A stretch of 27,395 nt of DNA from JBAVQS01 sp049694275 (GCA_049694275.1 JBAVQS010000228.1:1-27395), one strand, 5' to 3'. Positions 16,076 to 24,299 are shown, counted from the first letter of the stretch. The notes: generated by a model from the sequence alone, not told the origin. Numbers and translations are program-made.

Positions 16076-17089
16076 TCAGGAGAGTCTCCTTCGCAGGAGC
16101 GCCTGGAGCGCCACGGAGACGACGATGATAAAGCCGTAAATCACCTGCGTCCAATATTGGGTCAGCCCGACGGCCACAATGCCGGGGTTAATGGCGTTGA
16201 TGATAAACGCCGCCACAAACGTGCCAAAGACGGTGCCCGCGCCGCCAAACACGGAGGTCCCACCCAGAAAGACGGCCGCCAGTGTATTCAAGAAATTGCC
16301 CTGCCCCATCGTCGGATAAAAGAATAGGATATCGGAACTCTGCATAAAACCTGCAAATGCGGCGGCCACTCCGACAAGGGCAAACACGGTGATCTTGACC
16401 CGATCGACATCCACCCCCATCAGGCGCGCGCTGTCCATGTTATCCCCCGTCAGATAGACATGCGCCCCGAATTGGGTGCGATTCAATAGAAACCACACCG
16501 CGATCGCCATCAGGATCATCCAGATGAACTGCATCGGAATCACGCCGCCGATCCGCCCGACGACCGCTTCGTGCAAGATCGAGTCCTGCATAAAGGTCAG
16601 ACCCAATCCCTGCGCATTCGTCACCAGGATCACGACCCCGGCCCAAAAGAACTGGGTGCCGATGGTTGCGACGAGCGAGGGAATGCCGATCTTGACCACA
16701 ATCCAGCCGTTCAAAAACCCGGCGACCAGGCCCGCCAGGAGACAGACGATAAAGCCCAGCCAAAAGTTGTGGGTGCTCAAATAGACAAGATCAAAGCCCG
16801 TCATTCCCCAGGCCATAATCGAGCCGAAGGACAGGTCAATTTCCGCGGTGATGACGATGAGGGTTAACGGGATCGCAACCATACCAAAGTAGGGCGTCGT
16901 AATCAGAAACGCATTATAGATATTGAACGACGTAAAGGTTTGAGGCGCTCCGACTAGAAACAACGCCCACACAAACAGGGCGACGGCGACAATGCCCATT
17001 TGCAGAGCATTCCTACGCGCCCAATTCGATAGGCCGCTGTGCTGCGCCGCCGCCGAGCGCGGTCGCTCCCCATCCGACACCGTATTCAT
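16076..17089 (-). CDS. Sugar-type ABC transporter permease (BPD_transp_2, RbsC/FrcC-like)
   Basis: This is the membrane channel of a CUT2-type (ribose/fructose/xylose class) importer, with 337 residues and about ten membrane segments. Landmarks are VITAEIDLSFGSIMAWGM (the family's EIDLSVG-like motif), LNGWIVVKIGIPSLVATIGTQ, and GAAGTVFG-like loops near FLGGTSVFGGAGTVFGTF. It is probably a homodimer in the membrane, partnered by the single-cassette ATPase. The ATG overlaps the ATPase stop by 4 bp (ATGA at 17089-17086), showing translational coupling. The substrate is not predictable from sequence. Its link to corrinoid methyltransferases suggests a methylated sugar, cyclitol or similar small molecule. 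Confidence 0.93.
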   Translation of the reverse strand: MNTVSDGERPRSAAAQHSGLSNWARRNALQMGIVAVALFVWALFLVGAPQTFTSFNIYNAFLITTPYFGMVAIPLTLIVITAEIDLSFGSIMAWGMTGFDLVYLSTHNFWLGFIVCLLAGLVAGFLNGWIVVKIGIPSLVATIGTQFFWAGVVILVTNAQGLGLTFMQDSILHEAVVGRIGGVIPMQFIWMILMAIAVWFLLNRTQFGAHVYLTGDNMDSARLMGVDVDRVKITVFALVGVAAAFAGFMQSSDILFFYPTMGQGNFLNTLAAVFLGGTSVFGGAGTVFGTFVAAFIINAINPGIVAVGLTQYWTQVIYGFIIVVSVALQALLRRRLS

Positions 17090-17892
17090 TGCGCCACGCT
17101 CCCTTCCGCCCGCCGGCCCTGCACGCCGGGGCTGGTATCCAGGACCCCGGTGTGCGCCACCCGCTGCAACCGGTCAATCAGCTCTTCGAGTGACAACTGA
17201 TTTTTCATAAACTGGCCGGCGATTGTGCCGCGATCCACGACGATGATGCGATCGGCGACCGGATAAACGTGAAAGATATTATGATCGATAAAGATAGCAG
17301 ACTTGCCCGCCGTCTTGATTCCTTCTACAAAGTCCAGACACTTTTTCGTCTCGGACAGCGATAGCCCCATCGTCGGCTCGTCCAGCAGAATCAGCTCGGC
17401 CTTGAAATAGAGCGCGCGCGTGATGGCGACCCCCTGCCGCTCACCGCCCGAAAAGGTCTTGACCGTCGAGTCCGCCGTGACAGCCGCCGAGGTAAAGCCC
17501 ATCGCCGTCTGCATCAATTTATTCGTTTCCTGTTTCATCGCGGCGACATCCAGGACGCCCCAGCGGTTCTTGAGCTCGCGTCCCATAAAGATGTTGCGCC
17601 ACAACGATTGCTGGTCGGCGAGGGCGCGTTCTTGATAGACCACTTCGATGCCCAGGTCACGCCCCCTGGCCACGGTCAAATGCTCGATTTTCCGGCCATC
17701 CCAGTAGATCTCGCCGCCGGGGTCGGGCTGGTGATAACCGGTGATGATCTTGACCAGGGTGGACTTGCCGGCGCCGTTATCGCCGAGTAGCCCCACGACT
17801 TCGCCGTGGCCGACCTCGAGATTCACGTGATGGAGGGCGGCCACCTCGCCGAACGTCTTGGAGACATTCTTTAATTGGAGTAGATAATCCAT
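17086..17892 (-). CDS. ABC transporter ATP-binding protein, single-cassette CUT2 type (FrcA-like)
   Basis: This 268-residue ATPase powers the adjacent permease. Walker A is GDNGAGKSTL and the signature is TFSGGERQGVAITRAL. Walker B is ELILLDEPTMGLS, and the switch His lies in FIDHNIFHVYPVADRI. Sugar importers of the RbsA type usually have two cassettes (~500 residues). This one has a single cassette like FrcA, so it should work as a homodimer. The ATG at 17892 was chosen because AAGGAGAG lies upstream and MDYLLQLKNVSKTFG is a typical start; the frame is open to 17964. It overlaps the permease gene by 4 bp. The gap to the binding-protein gene holds a MITE-like palindrome. Confidence 0.94.
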   Translation of the reverse strand: MDYLLQLKNVSKTFGEVAALHHVNLEVGHGEVVGLLGDNGAGKSTLVKIITGYHQPDPGGEIYWDGRKIEHLTVARGRDLGIEVVYQERALADQQSLWRNIFMGRELKNRWGVLDVAAMKQETNKLMQTAMGFTSAAVTADSTVKTFSGGERQGVAITRALYFKAELILLDEPTMGLSLSETKKCLDFVEGIKTAGKSAIFIDHNIFHVYPVADRIIVVDRGTIAGQFMKNQLSLEELIDRLQRVAHTGVLDTSPGVQGRRAEGSVAQ

Positions 17893-17971
17893 CAATCGCT
17901 CTCCTTCGAGAGGGACCTGACACGCCGGAAGGGTCCTTGTATACCTCTGGCCAACCTGAATCACACCCTAC

Positions 17972-18142
17972 CTAGAGCGAATTCCAATTCCATTTACGGC
18001 CTCGTTGTAGGGGCTGTGCCTCGTGCCTGCCCCGTCCAGTGCGGGCAACCATCCCACAGGCGGAACGTCCCTTTGGGAGACTTCCTGTGGTCGCGAGGGA
18101 TTGCCCCTACGCACCCATCAACCGATATGGAATTCGCTCTAG
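17972..18142. mobile_element. MITE-like nested palindrome flanked by CTAG
   Basis: The outer arms CTAGAGCGAATTCCA (17972-17986) and TGGAATTCGCTCTAG (18128-18142) are perfect inverted repeats. If CTAG is read as the duplicated target, the element is 17976-18138 with AGCGAATTCCA ends; a CTAG/YTAR target fits IS5-group elements. Inside are GTAGGGGC with GCCCCTAC, and CCACAGG with CCTGTGG, forming further stems. No coding capacity was seen. It sits between the binding-protein and ATPase genes of one operon and would form a large stem-loop in the transcript. Confidence 0.65.
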
Positions 18143-18174
18143 CAACCCGCGCGACGTATCAGGTCCACTTGTAC

Positions 18175-19242
18175 TTACCGGATGTTCTTTTGGGCTAGCG
18201 GCGCGATGATGTTGATGTTGCTCTTGTCCACAAAGCCTGCGCCGGTATTGACGTGCAAGCCGGAAAAACCATAGACCTTGGTCAGGCAGATTTGGAGGAT
18301 GGGCAGATACCCTTGCAACCATTCCTGCTGATCAATCACGAGGTTCGTCCAGCCGCCCTGAATCGCCGTCACGGTCGCGGGCGAGAGATCAAAGCCGGCG
18401 ATATAGATGTCGCCCGGTTTCTTGCTGGCGGCTTGCAGGTACGTCTGGGCTGCCGCCGTCATGGCGCCGTGATCAATCACGATGAGTTTGACGTCCGGAT
18501 GCGACGAAACGTAGCTGGCGAAGGTCGCAGTGCCCGCCGTTGGATCGGCATTCGTCGCCTTGTCAATTTCGATGTAATCCACATTCAGGCCGGCGGCTTT
18601 GATCGCGTCCAGAATGCCCTTGGTTCGTTCACCGCGACCGGGGTTGGACAAAAGCCCCCACACCATCGCCCGGTCACCCTTCTTGACGCCGGAGCGCTTG
18701 ACGGCTTCGTTGCCCAGAGACTGACCCGCCGGATAATTTTCCGCGCCCACGTAGCCAAAGCCGTTGGTCAGGTACTGGCCTTCGGCCGTGGGCAGCGTGA
18801 CGTTCTGGCTGGTGACGATGATGCCCTGCTTTTCGGCATCGTTGATCAGGGGATCGAACGCTTCATCGCCGGGGTGTCCCATCACGGCGATTCCGTCAGG
18901 CTTGATCGCCGCAGAGGTGCGGAACTGCTGGATCATGGTCTGAGTATCCCAGTTGGACCACACATAGTCCACTTTGGGGCCCAGGTCTTTTTGGGCCTGT
19001 ACGGCGCCGTTATAAACATTAACGGCAAAGGGCCCGCCCTCGGGGCCGCCCGGGAAAAAGACGATATGCACATTGCTGCACCACTGCCCCGCGGTCGAAA
19101 CCGCGGGCGCCTGAGTCGGCTGCGCGGCGGCCGGCTGTGTCGGCGCGGGGGCAACCGCAGGCGTGCTGCAGGCTACCAGAGCGAACATTGCAATGAGCGT
19201 CATTGCAATGAAAAGAATCGTACGCATGTTGCGCGTGAACAT
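18175..19242 (-). CDS. Sugar ABC transporter substrate-binding lipoprotein (Peripla_BP_4/RbsB-like)
   Basis: This 355-residue extracytoplasmic binding protein belongs to the CUT2 importer. It has a lipoprotein signal (MRTILFIAMTLIAMFALVAC, lipobox LVAC) and a low-complexity Ala/Pro/Thr/Gln linker. A type I periplasmic-binding fold follows (VHIVFFPGGPEGGPFAVNVY, SAAIKPDGIAVMGHPGDEAF, YIAGFDLSPATVTAIQGGW). I chose the ATG at 19242 because GGAAGGAG lies ~8 bp upstream and the lipobox then falls at a normal distance; the frame is open to 19323. It is the first gene of the importer/methyltransferase block, downstream of the LacI-type regulator. The higher number of transcripts needed for binding proteins fits a hairpin in the following gap. 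The ligand is unknown. Confidence 0.93.
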   Translation of the reverse strand: MFTRNMRTILFIAMTLIAMFALVACSTPAVAPAPTQPAAAQPTQAPAVSTAGQWCSNVHIVFFPGGPEGGPFAVNVYNGAVQAQKDLGPKVDYVWSNWDTQTMIQQFRTSAAIKPDGIAVMGHPGDEAFDPLINDAEKQGIIVTSQNVTLPTAEGQYLTNGFGYVGAENYPAGQSLGNEAVKRSGVKKGDRAMVWGLLSNPGRGERTKGILDAIKAAGLNVDYIEIDKATNADPTAGTATFASYVSSHPDVKLIVIDHGAMTAAAQTYLQAASKKPGDIYIAGFDLSPATVTAIQGGWTNLVIDQQEWLQGYLPILQICLTKVYGFSGLHVNTGAGFVDKSNINIIAPLAQKNIR

Positions 19243-19456
19243 TTTGGGGACTCCTTCCTTTTCGGAAAATAGGTAGAGCTCGAACGAACCGCAGGGTGGC
19301 TGGCCTCGTCGTTCAAACTCCATGTGCCTTTAGATAGACGTCGCGTTTAGGTTTGATGCAGTGATTACACCTCCTTGTGGTTTTGCTGCGCGACCTGATG
19401 GGTGCAAGACCGGGCTCAGGTCTGGACAGCAGCGAATTTTGTTCGCCGCGGTCGTC

Positions 19457-20500
19457 TCAGTTGTGGTGAGCAACGGAGCTTTTGCGTACGATCAACTGCG
19501 GCTGAAACAAGATCGCTTTGGACTGAACAAGGGTCTTGTTCTGCTCGCTTTCCTCAATCACCCGACACAGCTCTCTAACCGCAGAGCGACCCAACTCGAC
19601 CATGTCCTGGCTGATGGTAGAGAGCGGGGGTTGGAAATAGGCCGCTTCGGGAATATCGTCAAAGCCGACAAGGGCCAATTCTTCCGGCGCCTGTCGGCCC
19701 AGCGCACATGCAGCTTGAAGGGCGCCCAATGCCATCTGGTCATTGCAAACGAACACGGCGTCGACATCCGGCCGCTGCTCCAACAGACGTCGCAAGCCCT
19801 GTTCCCCACTGGCAGGCATCCAATCTCCTTCGACGACAAGCTGCTCTTCAATCACGCCCCCGGCCGCGCGCAATGCCTCTTCCCAGCCGGAGCGACGCTC
19901 ACGCACTTCCCACCATCCGGCTGGCCCTGTGATCAAGCCAATGCTTCGATAGCCGTTTGCCAACAGGTGCTCTGTCGCCATTCGGCCGCCGCTCCGATTA
20001 TCCACGGCCACCACCGAAAGGTTGGGGTCAGGGCGCATGCTGAGAAAGACGATGGGCAGCGATGATTGAATTGCAACCTCACTAATCCAGCTCCGGTTAT
20101 TGCCGATTTCAGGCACAGCCCAGATAATGCCGTCCACATGCCGTGAGGTAAGTTCACGCCACAGGTGTCCAACCTCACTACTTTCAGGCTGATGGACAAG
20201 ATGGAGCTGAACGGTATAGCCTAACTCATCGGCCTGCCTTTCGATGCCGGAAAGAGTACGCGAGGGACCGAAATACTCCAGGCCAGCGCCGACGACGCCC
20301 AGAATCCGACTATGCCCTTGGATGAGCGTGCGGGCAATCAGACTGGGCTCGTAAGACAGGCGGTTGATGACGTGCTGTACGCGCTGGCGGGTCTCGCGAG
20401 AGACATCGGGGTGGTTATTGACGACGCGCGAGACAGTCTGAGGCGAAACGCCTGCTTCTCGGGCCACGCGTTTGATGGTTACACGCTTTTCAACGGCCAT
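19457..20500 (-). CDS. LacI/GalR-family transcriptional repressor
   Basis: This 347-residue regulator is probably a dimeric, sugar-responsive repressor. The N-terminal helix-turn-helix and hinge read VTIKRVAREAGVSPQTVSRV, then VNNHPDVSRETRQRVQ, with the hinge helix at PSLIARTL. The ligand domain is a periplasmic-binding fold (SRILGVVGAGLEYFGPSR, VDAVFVCNDQMALGALQAA, LALVGFDDIPEAAYFQPPL, TTIS-like STISQDMVELG). The ATG at 20500 gives the usual start; a TTG at 20512 is also in frame. It stands between the binding-protein gene (same strand, 214 bp downstream) and the divergent kinase gene, so either or both may be targets. The effector is unknown. Confidence 0.95.
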   Translation of the reverse strand: MAVEKRVTIKRVAREAGVSPQTVSRVVNNHPDVSRETRQRVQHVINRLSYEPSLIARTLIQGHSRILGVVGAGLEYFGPSRTLSGIERQADELGYTVQLHLVHQPESSEVGHLWRELTSRHVDGIIWAVPEIGNNRSWISEVAIQSSLPIVFLSMRPDPNLSVVAVDNRSGGRMATEHLLANGYRSIGLITGPAGWWEVRERRSGWEEALRAAGGVIEEQLVVEGDWMPASGEQGLRRLLEQRPDVDAVFVCNDQMALGALQAACALGRQAPEELALVGFDDIPEAAYFQPPLSTISQDMVELGRSAVRELCRVIEESEQNKTLVQSKAILFQPQLIVRKSSVAHHN

Positions 20501-20671
20501 ACGTTGTCGCAACTCGACGCGAGACGCGTCGACCGGTCAGCTTGAGTTTCATGGTTCGGCCTCTGAAAACGAAAGCCCTTGGTTCGCGGCGCGCAACGCC
20601 GGAACAAAAGGCTTGTTCAAAAAGACCGTATTACCGCGCGAACAGAAAGAACTATCATGGGGGTACTTTCT

Positions 20672-20709
20672 GAGAACGTTCCCGGTAACGATACCAAAAG
20701 CATTATACT
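20672..20709 (+). promoter_or_regulatory. Candidate operator pair and -10 upstream of the kinase operon
   Basis: GAACGTTC (20674-20681) is a perfect palindrome. GGTAACGATACC (20684-20695) is an imperfect one with a central CG, as in LacI-family operators. TATACT (20704-20709) lies just downstream as a possible -10, so a bound repressor would cover the -35 region. No good -35 is visible. The LacI-type gene starts ~170 bp away on the other strand, which makes it the natural candidate to bind here. Confidence 0.4.
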
Positions 20710-20754
20710 AGAGAGTAGGGGTACTGTCAAAATGGGTTTTGTTCGATTTTCAGC

Positions 20755-20852
20755 AAACTTGAAATAGATCGCGAAATCGCTTGTCATTCTGAGAATCTCG
20801 ATTTGCGCGAACGAGATTTCGTGATGTACTGAAACTTGAAATAGATCGCGAA
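20755..20852. repeat. 21-bp direct repeats around a TCATTCTGAG-type palindrome
   Basis: AAACTTGAAATAGATCGCGA (plus A) occurs at 20755-20775 and again at 20832-20852. Between them are GTCATTCTGAG (20783-20793) and the arms GAATCTCG / CGAGATTTC, the same words found in the MITE-like element at 7879-8010, here shortened. It lies in the leader between TATACT and the kinase start. The whole 416-bp gap 20501-20916 holds no other gene that I can see. Confidence 0.65.
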
Positions 20853-20916
20853 TGACGGTAAACTTCCAGCAACACCGCGAGTTTATCTTGCCTAAATTTT
20901 GGAGGACCGATCCATC

Positions 20917-22365
20917 ATGCCCATTGAGCGGAAAATGCCAATCGAAATCTCCCAGTTTGAATCATTCCTGAAAAAGCCGAACAGCGATCCCACCGGACCG
21001 GCCAGCTTTTTCAACAGCGGCGAAATTGTGGTGACCCGCGTGCCGGCGCGCCTGGATGTGATGGGGGGAATTGCGGATTATTCCGGCGCGAATGTCTGTG
21101 AGGGGGTTCTGGGACGCGGGATGGTCATCGCCTTGCAGCCCCGCACCGATCGGACGTTGCGGATTCGAACGATGCAAGCCCATCACAAGAGCCTGCCGGT
21201 CGAGACCCGGATTCCGCTGGACTATTTTGAGATGGGTGAAGACTTTGTCTCGTACGAGCAGGTTCAAGCGCTATGCCGGTCCAATCCGCTCGCCTCCTGG
21301 GCCGCTTATGTGGGGGGCAGTATCTTTACGCTGCTCAAAGAAGAGTCTGTTCATCTGCCTTTTGGGTTTAGCCTGTTCTTGATGAGCGGCGTCCCAATGA
21401 ATGTGGGGATTGGCAGCTCGGCTGCAGTCGAAATCGCCACCTTGTATTGTCTACAGAACTATTTGCACCTGGCTCTCTCGGAGACACACCTGGCCCGCCT
21501 GGGGCAGCTCGCAGAAAACCTGGTGGTCGGCGCGCCCTGCGGCATCATGGACCAAATTACGGTGACCAGCGGACGCCAGGGGAAACTGACGCATATCCTG
21601 TGCCGTCCTGGCCGTATCCTGCAAGAGGTTGAAATCCCGCCGGGCACGGCCTTTGTCGGCATCAACTCCATGGTGAAACATTCTGTCGCAGGGGCCGCGT
21701 ATGGCGATGTGCGCATTGGCGCCTTTATGGGCAAGCGGATTATCAATCACCTGCGCTCCCAGGCGGGTGATCCGCCGCTCCAGTTTCTGACCGAGCTCAC
21801 GGTCGATTCCTTTGAAAAGGATTATCAGGCGCTCCTGCCAGAGACGCTGGTGGGCTCTGAATTTCTTGCCGCCTATCAATCCCATGATGACCCGATCACC
21901 CAGGTTCAGCCGGATGCGACCTATCGCATCCGGGGGCCCGCCGCGCACCCGGTGTATGAGAATGAACGCGTTTTGCAATTCATCGACTGCCTGCAAGCCG
22001 CCTCTGCAAAGGATGAAACCGCTTTGATACGCGCCGGCGAATGTATGTTCGCCTGTCATCACAGTTACCGCGATAACTGCCTCCTCTCGGTTCCCGAAGT
22101 GGATTTCATCGTGGAGGCGGTCCGAACGCGCGGCCCCCACAAAGGGCTCTACGGCGCCAAGATCACCGGCGGCGGATCGGGTGGAACCGTTGTGGTCTTT
22201 GGCAAGCAGGAGGCGCTGGACGAGGAGATTCCGGCCATCGTGAGAGAATACCAGCGCTTGACCGGCCTGGAGGCGGATGTTTTCGAAGGCACTTCACCCG
22301 GCGCCGTAGAATTCGGCGCATTTCGATATACTTTTGGCCCGACAGGATGGTCTCGATCGATATGA
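20917..22365 (+). CDS. GHMP sugar-1-kinase, L-arabinokinase-like
   Basis: This 482-residue GHMP kinase is predicted to phosphorylate a sugar at C1. Motif 1 is VPARLDVMGGIADYSG (residues 42-57), motif 2 is MNVGIGSSAAVEIA (161-174) and motif 3 is GAKITGGGSGGTVVVFG near the C-terminus. LDVMGGIADYSG, GDVRIGAFMGKRII and AAHPVYENERV recall plant L-arabinokinase more than bacterial galactokinase, which has an LxGEHxDY motif instead. The substrate could be L-arabinose, galactose or a uronic acid. The ATG at 20917 has GGAGGA 10 bp upstream; MPIEIS at 20935 is an alternative. It overlaps the next gene by 4 bp (ATGA), and the nucleotidyltransferase there would use its sugar-1-phosphate product. Confidence 0.82.
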   Translation: MPIERKMPIEISQFESFLKKPNSDPTGPASFFNSGEIVVTRVPARLDVMGGIADYSGANVCEGVLGRGMVIALQPRTDRTLRIRTMQAHHKSLPVETRIPLDYFEMGEDFVSYEQVQALCRSNPLASWAAYVGGSIFTLLKEESVHLPFGFSLFLMSGVPMNVGIGSSAAVEIATLYCLQNYLHLALSETHLARLGQLAENLVVGAPCGIMDQITVTSGRQGKLTHILCRPGRILQEVEIPPGTAFVGINSMVKHSVAGAAYGDVRIGAFMGKRIINHLRSQAGDPPLQFLTELTVDSFEKDYQALLPETLVGSEFLAAYQSHDDPITQVQPDATYRIRGPAAHPVYENERVLQFIDCLQAASAKDETALIRAGECMFACHHSYRDNCLLSVPEVDFIVEAVRTRGPHKGLYGAKITGGGSGGTVVVFGKQEALDEEIPAIVREYQRLTGLEADVFEGTSPGAVEFGAFRYTFGPTGWSRSI

Positions 22366-23252
22366 AAATTAAAGCCGTAGTTCCGATTGCCGGATTGGGG
22401 ACGCGCTTTTTTCCTGCCTCATACGCCTGCAAAAAAGAGCTCTTCCCGGTTGTCGGGCCGGACGGAATCGCACGCGCCCTTTTGCACTATCAGATCATGG
22501 ATCTCCTGGCCGCCGGGATCGAACAGATTTGCCTGGTGATCAGGCCCGGCGAAGAACGCCTGGTTGTCGATTACTTGCAGGGCCCCGGCGACGATTATCT
22601 GCAACGGCTGGGGCAGAATTCTCCCCTCGCCCAGGAAGCGGCAAGAATGCGGGCGGCGCTGGACCATATCTCTTTTGCGATGCAGGCCAGCCAGGAGGGT
22701 TATGGGCATGCGGTTTATCAGAGCAGAGCATTTGCCCATCATGAGCCCATCCTGCTCTGCCTGGGGGACCATCTGTTTCGGGGGCGCAGCCACTCGTGCC
22801 ATCGCCAACTGATAGAGGCCTATGAGCGGTGCGGGGGCCAGTCCCTCTCGGCGGTGAATCGGATTCGCGCGCAAGACCTGAAAGGCTATGGAACCATCGC
22901 CGGCCAGCGAAGGCCCGGTGACCCCAGTCTCATCGATGTTTCGCGCATCGTCGAAAAGCCCTCGGTCGAGCTGGCCCGACAAGAGCTGGTCGTCGACGGG
23001 TTAGAGCCGGACGAATTTCTGGGCTGGTTTGGCATGCACGTCCTCAGCCCGTCCATCTATGAGATTCTCGAGCACATGATCGCGAAAGACATCCGGCAAA
23101 AGGGCGAGATCCAGTTAACCTATGCGCAAGAGCTCCAGAGGCAACAGCAAGGGTACTGCGCTTTCGAGATGCAGGATGCCCGGCGCTTTGATTTTGGCGC
23201 GCCTCAGGATTTCGTCAAGAGCGTGCAAGAATTCAGTTCCGTGGAGTGTTAA
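22362..23252 (+). CDS. galU: UTP-sugar-1-phosphate uridylyltransferase (GalU-like)
   Basis: This 296-residue nucleotidyltransferase makes a UDP-sugar from UTP and a sugar-1-phosphate in the cytoplasm. The nucleotide-binding motif is VVPIAGLGTRFFPAS followed by KKELFPVV. The metal Asp is likely in LLCLGDHLFRG, and SRIVEKPSVELARQ is the sugar-binding VEKP motif. The GalU-type ending VLSPSIYEILEHM is also present. The ATG at 22362 overlaps the kinase stop as ATGA; an in-frame ATG at 22347 lies inside the kinase gene. Together the two genes form a salvage pair. The sugar need not be glucose: ordinary GalU has ATKAxPKE where this has ASYACKKE, so a broader or different specificity is possible. Confidence 0.85.
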   Translation: MKIKAVVPIAGLGTRFFPASYACKKELFPVVGPDGIARALLHYQIMDLLAAGIEQICLVIRPGEERLVVDYLQGPGDDYLQRLGQNSPLAQEAARMRAALDHISFAMQASQEGYGHAVYQSRAFAHHEPILLCLGDHLFRGRSHSCHRQLIEAYERCGGQSLSAVNRIRAQDLKGYGTIAGQRRPGDPSLIDVSRIVEKPSVELARQELVVDGLEPDEFLGWFGMHVLSPSIYEILEHMIAKDIRQKGEIQLTYAQELQRQQQGYCAFEMQDARRFDFGAPQDFVKSVQEFSSVEC

Positions 23253-23382
23253 CGATTCGACTCTACCGCGATTTACTATGGTTATCTCGTGCACGCAGAG
23301 TTATTGGCTACCCTGTGTGTTTTCTCTTTATCCTTCTGAATCAAACCAATCACGCCATTTGCGCGTTTTCCTCTGTCACTCC

Positions 23383-23780
23383 TCAGCAGATAAACCCGCA
23401 AATCTTGCGCGCAGGGGGTTGGATGTTGGTCCCCTGCTGCGCGATGCGGTCCACCCCGTAGAGGTAGGTGCGGCTGCCGTCCGAGAGCACCTGCGTCAAG
23501 CCGGGCTGCGGATCGAGCACGTAGCGCGTCACCGGGCCGGTGTCTACCTGCTGGCTCATCCGCTCGCCCAACCCGTTGTAGGTATAGTAGATCGTGGACC
23601 CCAGGTCCAGCGGCCCATTCTGCTGCCCGTTCCAATACAGCGCTTTCAGCCGGTTCGCCTAGTGATAAGTGTAGATGCGGTGTTGTTGGTCGTGCTCGAG
23701 TAGGTGTACATCCCGCCGCTCGCCGATGTGTCGGGGCGCACGTCCATCTCCCGGTTGTGACCCTCATCAGTATCCACATT
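23383..23780 (-). pseudogene. Decayed RHS/YD-repeat core fragment
   Basis: Minus-strand translation gives RHS-type text in pieces: NREMDVRPDTSASGGMYTYS, then after a frame change IYTYH-stop-ANRLKALYWNG, then YYTYNGLGERMSQQVDTG and LTQVLSDGSRTYLYGVDRIA. The last piece closely matches the core at 25500-25570. There is a TAG at 23661-23659 inside the core, a frameshift just before it, and similarity ends at 23419, after which a short unrelated tail runs to the stop at 23383. It is therefore a truncated remnant lying behind the lipoprotein gene. No long tail toxin domain remains. Confidence 0.8.
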
Positions 23781-23784
23781 TGGA

Positions 23785-24279
23785 TTAACAAGATTGCAGC
23801 GCATAGGTTAGGTTCAGAAATACTATGTTTCGATAAATCTTCCGCAACTCATTGTAATCCACTGCATTCTCAAGTTCCGCGCCTGGCGCACCCGACTCGA
23901 TCACGAGTAGTTCATTCGGACCATGATACAAAACTCGCGAAGTCGGGTATTGATCGTTTCTTGGCACCCATCCTAAAAGCTCCAATTGACGGGCGTAAGT
24001 ATCCAGCGCCTCCGTAACCGATAGCTGCGTACCGATTACAAAATATGCTCTCGCGTAATAGCAGGTATCGTTACTGTTGGTTCCGTGTTCATTGTCAAAA
24101 ACGTCATAATAAACGACTTTCACAATAGCGAGTTCTTTGACCTGCGGCAATTGGGCTACCGCCTGATCTAATCCAAGCCTAGCCTCTTTTTGCTTTTGTG
24201 GGTCAGGACCCAGCCATGAACATGATTGAAGTAGCAACAGGCATAACGCTACGCTGAAAATAGAATACAACCGATTCAT
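23785..24279 (-). CDS. Small lipoprotein, candidate immunity protein for the adjacent RHS toxin
   Basis: The family is not recognised. The 164-residue product has a lipoprotein signal: MNRLYSIFSVALCLLLLQSC, with Cys20 in LLQSC. A ~140-residue mixed alpha/beta domain follows, with VKVVYYDVFDNEHG, CYYARAYFVIGTQLSVTEAL and VLYHGPNELLVIESG as its clearest parts. It would be anchored on the outside of the cytoplasmic membrane. The ATG lies 20 bp behind the stop of the RHS/C-terminal-domain gene, with GGGAG 9-10 bp upstream. This is the layout of polymorphic-toxin immunity genes. A wall-acting toxin would need an extracytoplasmic immunity protein, which this could be. GC is lower than in the genes to the left. 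Confidence 0.75.
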   Translation of the reverse strand: MNRLYSIFSVALCLLLLQSCSWLGPDPQKQKEARLGLDQAVAQLPQVKELAIVKVVYYDVFDNEHGTNSNDTCYYARAYFVIGTQLSVTEALDTYARQLELLGWVPRNDQYPTSRVLYHGPNELLVIESGAPGAELENAVDYNELRKIYRNIVFLNLTYALQSC

Positions 24280-24299
24280 AGTAAGAAGCTCCCAACGTG

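Noticed and set aside
15435..16154. Corrinoid protein start at 16154
   Set aside because: The extension would run into the permease gene and is unlike family N-termini; the ATG at 16073 is at a normal distance from an AAGGAGA.
18253..19272. 339-codon plus-strand open frame opposite the binding protein
   Set aside because: Antisense to a lipoprotein with signal, linker and periplasmic-binding motifs, and without any recognisable domain.
23282..23791. 169-codon minus-strand open frame over the RHS remnant
   Set aside because: It is out of frame with the RHS text; the real similarity is in the other frames with a stop and a frameshift.
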